From SIG603 sp044432645 (GTDB lineage Bacteria > Bacillota > Clostridia > Oscillospirales > Acutalibacteraceae), in NCBI GenBank assembly GCA_044432645.1, contig JAWXUM010000005.1, positions 21,538 through 85,537 of the forward strand: 64,000 nucleotides of DNA, written 5' to 3'. How positions within the stretch are numbered: the first letter of the stretch is position 1; each line of letters begins with the position of its first letter. The notes under the pieces were generated by a model. It did no database searches, was not told where the DNA came from, and worked only from the letters and a program-made list of their open reading frames with translations. The position numbers and the translations under genes were made by a program. Shown here piece by piece: positions 52,167 to 60,872 of the stretch.

Positions 52167-54071
52167 ATGAAATATGGTTTTTATAAGGTGGCAGCAGCTA
52201 CCCCAGAAATTAAACTTGCAAGTCCAGTTTATAACAAAGAGAAAATTAAAGAACTTATAGAAAAAGCTTTTTGTAAAAAAGTAAACGCAATAATTTTTCC
52301 AGAACTTTGCCTAAGTGGTTACACTTGTGGAGATTTATTTTTGGATAAAACTCTTTTAAACGGCTGTCAAATGGCTTTAAAAGAGTTAATAGAAGAAACA
52401 AAAAATCAAGACATAATTTGTGGTGTGGGTGTTCCTGTGCCTCATAACAGCAAGCTTTACAACTGCATTGCAATTTTTCACAAAGGAAAATTACTTGGTC
52501 TTGCTGGCAAAAAATTCATTCCAAATTATTCTGAATTTTACGAACTAAGACATTTTACGCCTTTAAAAGCTGACACTATGGTAGAACTTTGTGGTCAAAC
52601 CGTGCCTATGGGCGAAATTATTATAGACGCTGGCGAAAACTTTAGCATAGGATATGAAGTTTGCGAGGATATGTGGGTTGCCAATCCACCGAGTGTTGCA
52701 ATTTGTCAAAAAGGCGCAACTGTTATCATGAATTCATCTTGTAGTGATGAAATTATTGGCAAGTCAGCTTACAGAAAAAACCTTATCGACATGCACAGTG
52801 GTAGGCTACTTTGTGCTTACCTTTACGCTGACAGCGGTTTTGGCGAGTCTACAACCGATATGGTTTTTGCTGGTCATAGGGTTATCTGTGAAAATGCGAC
52901 AACTTTAGCCGAAAGTGAACTTTTCACAAGTGGTTTAAGTATTGCCGACATTGACACTGAGCGTCTTGCACACGAAAGAAGAAGAATGAACACTTTCGAA
53001 AATCTTGAAGGTGGTATTCATATAAAAACAAGTTTTGACAAAGAAACTATAAATAACTTTGATGTTGAAAGAACTTTTCCTCAAAAACCATTTGTACCTA
53101 GTCAAAAAGACAGCCTAAGCAAAAGATGTAAAGAAATTACAGCTATTCAAAGTGCTGGACTAGTAAAAAGGCTTTCACATATTAACTGTAAAACTGCTGT
53201 AATTGGTCTTTCAGGTGGGCTTGATTCCACCCTTGCACTACTGATTACTGTGCAAGCTTTTGACATTTTAGGTTTTGACAGAAAAGGAATTAAAGCGATT
53301 TCTATGCCTTGTTTTGGCACAACTTCAAGGACAAAAAACAACGCTGAAACTTTAGCGAAAGCATTAGAAGTTGATTTTAGAGAAATTCCAATTTCAAAGG
53401 CTGTTCGTCAACATTTTGAGGATATAGGTCACGATGAAAGCATTTTGGATGTTACTTATGAAAATGGACAAGCTAGGGAAAGAACACAAGTTTTAATGGA
53501 TATTTCCAATAAACTCGGTGGTATCGTTATCGGCACAGGCGATTTATCAGAGCTTGCCTTAGGTTGGGCGACTTACAACGGCGACCATATGTCAATGTAT
53601 GGTGTTAACGCAAGCGTTCCAAAAACTTTAATCAGATATTTAGTAAATTATTTCGCTATTAAACTTGGTGGAATAGCTGGTGAAACTTTGTTTGACATTT
53701 TAGACACACCAGTAAGTCCAGAACTTTTACCACCTAAAGACGGCGAAATTAGCCAAAAAACAGAGGATTTAGTTGGTCCTTATGAACTTCACGACTTTTT
53801 CCTTTATAACATGTTAAGGTTTGGCTTTTCGCCTGACAAAATTTATTTCATGGCTAAAAGAAGCTTCGGTGGTATTTATACTGGGGAAACCATTAAAAAA
53901 TGGTTGCTTGTTTTTTATAGAAGATTTTTCACACAACAATTTAAGCGTTCTTGCTTGCCTGATGCCCCAAAAGTTGGTAGCATTAGCCTTTCACCAAGGG
54001 GCGACTGGAGAATGCCAAGTGATGCAAGTTATGCGTTGTGGCTTGAAATAGCTGAAAACATAGAGGTTTAA
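52167..54071 (+). CDS. nadE: Glutamine-dependent NAD+ synthetase
   Basis: 634 residues. The N-terminal nitrilase-like glutaminase has catalytic Glu ('FPELCLSGYTCGDLF'), Lys ('GKKFIPNYSEFYE') and Cys ('GYEVCEDMW'). The C-terminal ATP-pyrophosphatase has 'GLSGGLDSTLALL'. It amidates deamido-NAD using ammonia from glutamine. ATG 52167 fits the family start (KYGFYKVAAATPEIKLA). AAAAGGTGG lies about 20 bases upstream with a GGGC/GCCC hairpin (52150-52161) between. A GTG at 52143 overlaps the binding site. The next gene starts one base after its stop. Confidence 0.95.
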   Translation: MKYGFYKVAAATPEIKLASPVYNKEKIKELIEKAFCKKVNAIIFPELCLSGYTCGDLFLDKTLLNGCQMALKELIEETKNQDIICGVGVPVPHNSKLYNCIAIFHKGKLLGLAGKKFIPNYSEFYELRHFTPLKADTMVELCGQTVPMGEIIIDAGENFSIGYEVCEDMWVANPPSVAICQKGATVIMNSSCSDEIIGKSAYRKNLIDMHSGRLLCAYLYADSGFGESTTDMVFAGHRVICENATTLAESELFTSGLSIADIDTERLAHERRRMNTFENLEGGIHIKTSFDKETINNFDVERTFPQKPFVPSQKDSLSKRCKEITAIQSAGLVKRLSHINCKTAVIGLSGGLDSTLALLITVQAFDILGFDRKGIKAISMPCFGTTSRTKNNAETLAKALEVDFREIPISKAVRQHFEDIGHDESILDVTYENGQARERTQVLMDISNKLGGIVIGTGDLSELALGWATYNGDHMSMYGVNASVPKTLIRYLVNYFAIKLGGIAGETLFDILDTPVSPELLPPKDGEISQKTEDLVGPYELHDFFLYNMLRFGFSPDKIYFMAKRSFGGIYTGETIKKWLLVFYRRFFTQQFKRSCLPDAPKVGSISLSPRGDWRMPSDASYALWLEIAENIEV

Positions 54072-54072
54072 A

Positions 54073-55179
54073 ATGCACTATTTAGATAATTCAGCCACAA
54101 CGATGGTTAGCGAAAAAGCTGCACAAAAAGCTATGGAAATCATGACAAATCAGTTTGGTAATCCTTCGTCACTTCACGACTTTGGATTTATGGCTCAAAA
54201 AGAGCTTGAAAAAGCTAGAACTAGTATTGCAGAAGTTTTAGCAGTGGATAAAAAGCAGATTTTTTTCACTTCTGGTGGTACTGAAAGCAACAATACAGCG
54301 ATTTTTGGAACTATAAATTCACTTAAAAAATTCGGTAATAAAATAGTAACAAGCGCTATTGAACACCCAGCGGTGCTTGAGTGTATGAAAATACTGGAAA
54401 ATGACGGCTTTGAAGTTGTTTATTTAAAGCCAAACGAAAGTGGAAATATCTTAAAAGAAGATATTGAAAAGGCAATAGATAAAAATACTATTTTGGTAAG
54501 TTTGATGTCGGTTAACAACGAAACTGGTGCGATTTTGCCACTTGAATCGGTTGCTTTAGCTATTAAAAAATCAGGTTCAAAGGCTTACTTTCATGTTGAC
54601 CATGTGCAAGGTTTTTGCAAAATTAAACTTAATATAAAGTCGCTTGGAATTAACCTTTTAACTGCAAGTGGTCACAAAGTTCACGCTCCAAAAGGTGTTG
54701 GAATTTTGTATAAAAATGTAAACATAAAGCCTTTAATTGTAGGTGGTGGACAAGAGGGTGACTTCCGTTCTGGCACTGAAAACCTTGCAAGTATTACGGC
54801 TTTAGGTGTAGCTGTTAAAGAGAATTTTGAGCATAAAAAAGTAAAAGAATTAAGTGATTATTTAAAAAATGAACTTAGTAAAATCCCCGAAATAACTTTT
54901 AATTCTCCTAAAGAAAATTGCGATTACATAGTTAATTTTTCACTGGGTAAAGTTAGAGGTGAAACAATGCTTCACTTTTTAGCAAGTCACGGTGTTTACG
55001 TGTCAACTGGCTCTGCTTGTTCAGGCTCTAAAGGAAGTCACGTTTTAAACGCACTAGGGTATAATCAGCAAAGAATTTTAAGCTCGCTTAGGGTTAGCCT
55101 TTGTAGGTATAACACAAAAGAAGATATAGACGCTTTGATAGAAGCACTTAAATTAGGCTTGCAAAAATTAGCAAGATAA
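54073..55179 (+). CDS. Cysteine desulfurase linked to ThiI
   Basis: 368 residues. 'MHYLDNSATTMVSEKAAQKA' opens, the PLP Asp is in 'YFHVDHVQGFCKI', the PLP lysine in 'ASGHKVHAPKGVGI' and the active Cys in 'VSTGSACSGSKGSHV'. The short catalytic loop and thiI directly downstream point to sulfur donation for 4-thiouridine in tRNA, in contrast to the nifS copy at 34.6 kb beside nifU. The ATG is one base after the nadE stop, with TAGAGG in its end. Confidence 0.9.
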   Translation: MHYLDNSATTMVSEKAAQKAMEIMTNQFGNPSSLHDFGFMAQKELEKARTSIAEVLAVDKKQIFFTSGGTESNNTAIFGTINSLKKFGNKIVTSAIEHPAVLECMKILENDGFEVVYLKPNESGNILKEDIEKAIDKNTILVSLMSVNNETGAILPLESVALAIKKSGSKAYFHVDHVQGFCKIKLNIKSLGINLLTASGHKVHAPKGVGILYKNVNIKPLIVGGGQEGDFRSGTENLASITALGVAVKENFEHKKVKELSDYLKNELSKIPEITFNSPKENCDYIVNFSLGKVRGETMLHFLASHGVYVSTGSACSGSKGSHVLNALGYNQQRILSSLRVSLCRYNTKEDIDALIEALKLGLQKLAR

Positions 55180-55182
55180 TAA

Positions 55183-55225
55183 ACGGTCTTGACCATTCCT
55201 CGGTTGGGTCAAGACCCAACCCTGC
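55183..55225 (-). repeat. REP-like palindrome pair
   Basis: ACGGTCTTGACCATTCCTC then GGTTGGGTC / GACCCAACC. It is the inverted relative of the pair at 33142-33191, with a CAGGG head in place of GTAGGG. It lies between the desulfurase and thiI. Confidence 0.6.
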
Positions 55226-55302
55226 ATTGAAAAAATGTAAAATTTAAAGGTTAAACAAATAATGTGAAAATATATGCAAAAAAACAAACAAAGGAAAAAC
55301 AA

Positions 55303-56475
55303 ATGAAAGAAATTATACTTGTAAAACTTGGAGAAATTGTTTTAAAAGGTTTAAATAGAAAATCTTTTGAGTCACTTCTTATCAAAAATTTAAAACGGAG
55401 TTTACAAAGTTGTGGTAAATTTGATATACACTGTGCACAGTCTACAATTTATATTGCACCACAAGATGATGACGTAGATATGGAAACAGCTTTTAATAGA
55501 GTTGGCAAAGTTTTTGGAATAGTTGCTTACAACAAAGCAGCTACTGTAGAAAAAGACCTTGACAAAATTAAAGAAATGGCTATAGAATATTTGGGAGATG
55601 AGCTTAGGAATGCTAAAACTTTTAAAGTAGAAAGCAAAAGAGCTGATAAAAAATTCCCTTACAAAACACCTGAAATTTCTATGGAAGTTGGAGGGTATAT
55701 TTTATCAAAATTCCCACATTTAAAAGTAGATGTTAAAAATCCAGAGATAAAAGTTTGGGTTGAAGTTAGAGAAAAATCAGCCTTTATTCATAGCGATGCA
55801 ATACGTGGCGCAGGTGGTATGCCTGTTGGAAGTTCTGGCAAAGCTGCTATTTTAATTAGTGGTGGAATTGACAGCCCTGTTGCTGCTTGGATGATTGCAA
55901 GACGAGGCGTAGAACTTACTGCAATTCACTTTGCCAGCCCTCCTTACACAAGCCCTAGAGCACTTGACAAAGTTGAAAGACTATTAAAAGAAGTTAGCCA
56001 ATATAGTGGCAGAATTAAGATGCACACCGTTAACTTTACTAAAGTTCAAGAGCAAATTCGTGACAATTGCCCAGAAGAACTTGCCACTTTATTAATGCGT
56101 AGATTTATGATGAAAGTAAGCTGTGCAATTGCAAAAAAAGACGGCTGTCATGCTCTTATAACAGGCGAAAGCTTGGGGCAAGTAGCAAGCCAAACAATGC
56201 AGTCATTAGCTGTTACAGACAATGTTTGTACAATGCCTGTTTTTAGACCACTTATAGGAAATGATAAATCTGAAATTGTAGAAATTTCACGTAAAATAAA
56301 CACATTTGACATTTCAATTGAACCTTTTGAAGACTGTTGTACAGTTTTCACACCAAAACACCCACGCACAAAACCGTCACTTTGGCATTTGGAAAAAGCC
56401 GAAGAACTTTTAGATGTTGACGGACTTATAAATGAATGTTTAGAAACCACCGAAATTATTACTATTCATAGATAA
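55303..56475 (+). CDS. thiI: tRNA 4-thiouridine synthase ThiI
   Basis: 390 residues. An N-terminal ferredoxin-like and THUMP RNA-binding region (about 1-165) precedes the PP-loop ATPase with 'ISGGIDSPVAAWMIARRGV' (about 184-202) and 'ALITGESLGQVASQT'. It adenylates U8 of tRNA and inserts sulfur. It lacks the C-terminal rhodanese domain of the E. coli protein, as is usual for Firmicutes, so sulfur must come directly from the adjacent desulfurase. ATG 55303 is behind AAAGGAA. Confidence 0.94.
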   Translation: MKEIILVKLGEIVLKGLNRKSFESLLIKNLKRSLQSCGKFDIHCAQSTIYIAPQDDDVDMETAFNRVGKVFGIVAYNKAATVEKDLDKIKEMAIEYLGDELRNAKTFKVESKRADKKFPYKTPEISMEVGGYILSKFPHLKVDVKNPEIKVWVEVREKSAFIHSDAIRGAGGMPVGSSGKAAILISGGIDSPVAAWMIARRGVELTAIHFASPPYTSPRALDKVERLLKEVSQYSGRIKMHTVNFTKVQEQIRDNCPEELATLLMRRFMMKVSCAIAKKDGCHALITGESLGQVASQTMQSLAVTDNVCTMPVFRPLIGNDKSEIVEISRKINTFDISIEPFEDCCTVFTPKHPRTKPSLWHLEKAEELLDVDGLINECLETTEIITIHR

Positions 56476-56477
56476 TT

Positions 56478-56502
56478 GTAGGGTACGCATCGTATGCGTA
56501 CG
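56478..56502 (+). repeat. REP-like palindrome, GTAG head
   Basis: Head GTAGG and stem GTACGCAT / ATGCGTAC around CGT. It lies three bases after the thiI stop, before cinA. Confidence 0.7.
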
Positions 56503-56580
56503 ACATTATTAGATGTTTTATTTGCAAAACACACTCTCAAATACATTATATCCCATAATTAAAGAAAGGATTTACACATC

Positions 56581-57867
56581 ATGAACGCTGAAATTATATC
56601 TGTTGGAACTGAACTTTTACTTGGCAAAGTTGTAAATACGGATACAACAATTATCGCTAAAGAACTTTCTGGTATAGGTATTAACCTTTTACACGCAGTA
56701 ACTATTGGAGATAATCCTCAAAGGCTTGAAGAAGCTGTAAGAACTGCACTTGAAAGAAGTGATATTCTTATAACTACTGGAGGTTTAGGCCCCACACCTG
56801 ACGATTTAACAAAAGAAACTGTTGCTAAATGCTCTGGCAGAAAATTAGTATGCCACGAGGAAAGCAAAGCTAGACTTATCGGACAATTTCCGTACGGCAT
56901 AACCGAAAATCAGTTTAAACAAGTTATGCTACCTGAGGGTTGTGAAGTTTTACTAAACGACAACGGAATTGCACCTGGTTGTGTTTTTGAAACAGACAAA
57001 GGCAAAAAAGTTATGATGTTCCCAGGCCCACCTAGTGAGCTTGAACCTATGCTTAAAAATTATGGCATACCTCAGCTTCTAACAGGCGAAGAGGGCGCTA
57101 TTATCTCCCATGATATTCATATTTATGGCAGAGGCGAAGCACCTGTAGCCGAAATGATAGATGACCTTTTAGACGCCACTAACCCAACTGTTGCACCTTA
57201 TGCAAAAGAGGGTGAATGTTTTATGCGAGTTACTGCAAAGGCTACTACTCATGAAGAAGCCGATAATCTATGCAACCCGATTGTTAAGGATATATGTGAC
57301 CGTGTTGGTGATTATGTTTACACAACAAAGTACGAAACTTTAGAAGAAACAGTAGTTAATTTACTTTTAGAAAAAAATATGAAAATAGCAACAGCAGAGT
57401 CATGCACTGGTGGTTATTTATCAAAAAGAATTACGGATATAAGTGGTTCTTCAAGCGTTTTTGAAACAGGTGTTGTTAGTTATAGCAACGAAACTAAAAT
57501 TAAAGTTTTAGGTGTCGATAGAAAAATTATTGAAACTTACGGTGCTGTAAGTGAGCAGTGTGCTAAAGCTATGGCACAAGGGATAGTAAAACTTTCAGGC
57601 GCTGACATAGGTATTGGCATTACAGGTATAGCAGGTCCTGACGGTGGAACAGCCGAAAAACCTGTTGGACTTATATATATAGCACTTTCAGACGGAAAAG
57701 AAACTTGGGTAACAGCTAGACGACCTACTGGTAGGTTTAAATTTCGTGAATGGCACAGATTTGTTGCAGCAAGCCACGCATTAGACATGGCAAGAAGATA
57801 CCTAAATGGCTTGGAAGTTTGTAAAGTAACTGACACAATTTCTGTAATAAGCGAGGTAAACAAATGA
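56581..57867 (+). CDS. cinA: CinA (nicotinamide-nucleotide amidase / competence-damage protein)
   Basis: 428 residues. N-terminal MoCF/COG1058 domain ('EIISVGTELLLGKVVNTDT', 'ILITTGGLGPTPDDLTKE', 'MMFPGPPSELEPM') and C-terminal CinA amidase domain ('IATAESCTGGYLSKRITDISGSS', 'GITGIAGPDGGTAEKPVG'). The C domain deamidates nicotinamide mononucleotide and the N domain may hydrolyse ADP-ribose. GAAAGGA precedes the ATG. It overlaps the sortase gene by four bases. Confidence 0.94.
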   Translation: MNAEIISVGTELLLGKVVNTDTTIIAKELSGIGINLLHAVTIGDNPQRLEEAVRTALERSDILITTGGLGPTPDDLTKETVAKCSGRKLVCHEESKARLIGQFPYGITENQFKQVMLPEGCEVLLNDNGIAPGCVFETDKGKKVMMFPGPPSELEPMLKNYGIPQLLTGEEGAIISHDIHIYGRGEAPVAEMIDDLLDATNPTVAPYAKEGECFMRVTAKATTHEEADNLCNPIVKDICDRVGDYVYTTKYETLEETVVNLLLEKNMKIATAESCTGGYLSKRITDISGSSSVFETGVVSYSNETKIKVLGVDRKIIETYGAVSEQCAKAMAQGIVKLSGADIGIGITGIAGPDGGTAEKPVGLIYIALSDGKETWVTARRPTGRFKFREWHRFVAASHALDMARRYLNGLEVCKVTDTISVISEVNK

Positions 57868-58766
57868 GCGAAAAAAGGTTTAAAAAAAAAGAAAAAGTAA
57901 AAAAAACTAAAAAACCAAGAACTAAAAAAGATATAGTGTATAATATTTTAATATGTCTATTCGCTACTACTTTTTTAATATCAGGTGGATTTTTGTTAAG
58001 AGATATGTATTTTTTACCAAAAATGTCAGACGATGCAATTACAGAAATTGAACAAGAACTTTACGCAGAACTTGAAATTTTGCAAGAGTCAAATAATGAT
58101 ATAGCTGTCGACCTTGAAAGCGAAGAAGCTATAGTGGAAACTTATACATCAAGCTTAAGCGATGCAGTTGCAGTTTTAAGAGAAAAATATCCAGATTTAG
58201 TTGGTTGGATAAAAATTGAAAATACAGATGTACATTTCCCTGTAATGAAATCTGATGAAAGCGACCCAGAATATTACCTTCGCAGAAATTATAAAGGCGA
58301 AAGCATAACATACGGTAGTATTTTCCATGACGGTGTTAGTGATGTTGACTCCGTAAATCAAATTTTACACGGTCATAATATGCGTGACGGTAGAATGTTC
58401 GCTTGTTTGAACGATTATTACGATATTGAGTTTTACCAAACTGCTCCTACTATAGAGTACACAACTTACGAAGAAGAAGCAATTTGGAAGATAATTGCAA
58501 TTTTTGAAATTAAAGTAACTGATGATGATTATTTTAAATATATTGTTAGTGACTTTAAAAACGATGAAGCAAAACAAGAGTATATTGATACACTTTTAGA
58601 ATTAAGTGTTATTGACACTGGCGTTGATGTTAATGTCGATGATTACTTTTTGACACTTTCAACTTGTTCATCTGACCCATCAAATTACAGAACTGTTGTC
58701 GTGGCAAGAAAAGTACGTGACGGCGAAGACCCTAGTGTTGACACTAGCCTAGCTGTTTATAATTAA
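57864..58766 (+). CDS. srtB: Class B sortase
   Basis: 300 residues. A basic N-terminus and one membrane helix (about 28-50) are followed by an acidic, helical stalk and the extracellular sortase domain (about 110-290). The catalytic triad is visible: His in 'QILHGHNMRDGRMF', Cys in 'LTLSTCSSD' and Arg in 'SNYRTVVVARKV'. It attaches proteins to the cell wall via an NPQTN-like signal. No sorting-signal substrate lies in this window. It overlaps cinA by four bases and stands 12 bases before the amidohydrolase. Confidence 0.92.
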   Translation: MSEKRFKKKEKVKKTKKPRTKKDIVYNILICLFATTFLISGGFLLRDMYFLPKMSDDAITEIEQELYAELEILQESNNDIAVDLESEEAIVETYTSSLSDAVAVLREKYPDLVGWIKIENTDVHFPVMKSDESDPEYYLRRNYKGESITYGSIFHDGVSDVDSVNQILHGHNMRDGRMFACLNDYYDIEFYQTAPTIEYTTYEEEAIWKIIAIFEIKVTDDDYFKYIVSDFKNDEAKQEYIDTLLELSVIDTGVDVNVDDYFLTLSTCSSDPSNYRTVVVARKVRDGEDPSVDTSLAVYN

Positions 58767-58778
58767 GGAGATGATTTT

Positions 58779-60383
58779 GTGAATTCGCTTTTAATTAAAA
58801 ACGCTCTTGTTTATGATGGATTAGGAAACGAAGCTACAAAATCAGATGTTCTTATAGAAAATAATAAAATAATAGAAATAAAGCCTTGGGGAGAAATTAA
58901 AAATTATAGTCGTTTTATAGATGCACAAAATAAAATTTTATGCCCGGGTTTTATAGATATACACAGACACTGTGATGCAAAGCCGTTTAATGACCCTAAT
59001 TTTGGTGAAATAGAACTTTGCCAAGGTATCACTAGCGTTGTAATAGGAAATTGTGGTATAGGACTTGTGCCAGTACCGGAAAATTTCCGTGAAGTTTACG
59101 ATTTTAACGAAGCTGTCATAGGTAAAGTTTCTGACGATTTACCAAAAAATTTTAACGATTATATCTCTAGTTTAAGCAAAACAAAATTACCTGTTAATTT
59201 TGGAACTTGTATCGGTTTTGGTGCTGTTCAAATTTGTGTTAAAGGTTTTAGTGATAGAGCTTTTAACGATAAAGAGAAAGAACAAGCGACAAAAATTATC
59301 GAAAATGCTCTGTTAAATGGTGCTTTTGGGGTTTCTTTAGGAATTATGTACGCACCTGAATGTTATAACAAAGCAGATGATTATATAGATATTTTAAAGC
59401 CACTTGCAAAGTATAATGTGCTTATAACAGCGCATATAAGAGGCGAAGGCGACAGCCTAATTAGCAGTGTGAAAGAGGTTATCTCTATTGCTGAAGCTGT
59501 AAATTGCCCTCTTGAAATTAGCCACTTTAAAAGCTGTGGAATTAAAAATTGGGGTAAAGATATTTATTTGGCTATAAAAGAAATAGAAAAATCACAGGCT
59601 AAAGGGTATAACATTAGCTGTGATTTTTACCCATATGAGGGTGGAAGTACTTCACTTACAACAATGCTTCCACCATCTTTTATAAATGGCGATATGGCTA
59701 AGGCTTTAAACTTTTTAGGTAGCAAAGAAGGTGTCGAAGCTTTTGATAAAGCAAGTAAAATCGAACATGAAAACTGGGATAACTTTTGTATAAGCCTAGG
59801 TTGGGACAGAATTATCATAAGTGGTGTAAACTTAAATGAATTTAAGCCTATGCTTGGTATGAGTGTTGAAAAAGCTGCTAAAAAATTTGGCTATCAAAAT
59901 TCAGTAGCACTTGCTAGTGATTTAATGCATAAAGAAAAGGGCAAAACGGCTATTATTGTTATGAGCATGTGTCAAGACGATATTGACACAGTTGCTAAAC
60001 TTCCTTATTCAACTGTTATTTCCGATGCAATATATGCCGACACCGACAGTCCTCACCCTAGAATGTACGGTGCTTTTCCAAAAATCATACGAGAATATGT
60101 AAAAAATCGAAAGATTTATAGTTTGGAACAAGCTATTGAAAAAATGACAAGCAAAGCAGCTAAAACCATGAAAATTGATAATCGTGGTGAAATAAAAGAA
60201 AATTATTTTGCAGATATATTAATTTTTGACCCAAATAAATTTGAAGACCACGCAACTTTTGAAAATCCAACTTTAAAAGCTACAGGTTTAGACTATGTAA
60301 TTTTAAATGGTGAAATCGTCCTTGAAAATGACAAACTAATTAAAAACAGTCAAAAAGGCAATTTATTGTTGTCTTATAAATAA
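58779..60383 (+). CDS. N-acyl-D-amino-acid deacylase-like amidohydrolase
   Basis: 534 residues, cytosolic metal-dependent amidohydrolase (D-aminoacylase group). 'CPGFIDIHRHCDAKPFNDPN' (HxH-type metal site, about 55-74), 'LLITAHIRGEGDS' and 'LEISHFKSCG' hold ligands, and the Asp-type ligand region is near 'STVISDAIYADTD'. It would remove acyl groups from D-amino acids. GTG start behind AAGGAG. Adjacent RidA and D-threonine-aldolase-like genes support a role in D-amino acid breakdown. Confidence 0.82.
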   Translation: MNSLLIKNALVYDGLGNEATKSDVLIENNKIIEIKPWGEIKNYSRFIDAQNKILCPGFIDIHRHCDAKPFNDPNFGEIELCQGITSVVIGNCGIGLVPVPENFREVYDFNEAVIGKVSDDLPKNFNDYISSLSKTKLPVNFGTCIGFGAVQICVKGFSDRAFNDKEKEQATKIIENALLNGAFGVSLGIMYAPECYNKADDYIDILKPLAKYNVLITAHIRGEGDSLISSVKEVISIAEAVNCPLEISHFKSCGIKNWGKDIYLAIKEIEKSQAKGYNISCDFYPYEGGSTSLTTMLPPSFINGDMAKALNFLGSKEGVEAFDKASKIEHENWDNFCISLGWDRIIISGVNLNEFKPMLGMSVEKAAKKFGYQNSVALASDLMHKEKGKTAIIVMSMCQDDIDTVAKLPYSTVISDAIYADTDSPHPRMYGAFPKIIREYVKNRKIYSLEQAIEKMTSKAAKTMKIDNRGEIKENYFADILIFDPNKFEDHATFENPTLKATGLDYVILNGEIVLENDKLIKNSQKGNLLLSYK

Positions 60384-60401
60384 ATTTTAAGAGGTAAAAT
60401 T

Positions 60402-60863
60402 ATGAACGTATATGAAAAGCTAGCTGAAAAAAATATTACACTTCCTGCACCTCCTCCAAAAGGTGGGGTTTATACACCTGCTTTGGAATTTGGTTCAAAC
60501 CTTATTTATTGTAGTGGTTGTGGCCCTAGTGTAAATGGCACCAACTATATCGGAACACTAGGCAAAGACTTAAGCCTTGAAGAGGGTCAAAAGGCTGCCT
60601 ATAACTGCATGTTAAATCTTCTTTCTAATTTAGAAAATAAACTTGGTGATCTTAATAGAATAAAACGCTTTGTAAAAGTTTTAGCATTTGTTAGAAGTAC
60701 AGATGATTTTGCAGATCAACCAGCTGTTGTAAACGGTGGAAGCCAACTGCTATTTGAACTTTTTGGTGAAGAAAAAGGACTTCCAGCAAGGTCTGCTATT
60801 GGTACAAACGCACTTCCTGGTGGAATTTGTTGCGAAATCGAATGTTTAGTTGAATTCGAATAA
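60402..60863 (+). CDS. RidA/YjgF family enamine-imine deaminase
   Basis: 153 residues, of the larger RidA subgroup ('MNVYEKLAEKNITLPAPPPKGGVYTPAL'). 'YNCMLNLLSNLENKLGDLNRIKRFVKVLAFVRS' and 'PARSAIGTNALPGGICCEIECLVEFE' are the family core, with the Arg in 'PARSAIG' binding the substrate carboxylate. It hydrolyses reactive 2-aminoacrylate-type enamines from PLP enzymes. Its place before a PLP enzyme fits this. AGAGG precedes the ATG. Confidence 0.9.
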   Translation: MNVYEKLAEKNITLPAPPPKGGVYTPALEFGSNLIYCSGCGPSVNGTNYIGTLGKDLSLEEGQKAAYNCMLNLLSNLENKLGDLNRIKRFVKVLAFVRSTDDFADQPAVVNGGSQLLFELFGEEKGLPARSAIGTNALPGGICCEIECLVEFE

Positions 60864-60872
60864 GGTGAATTT

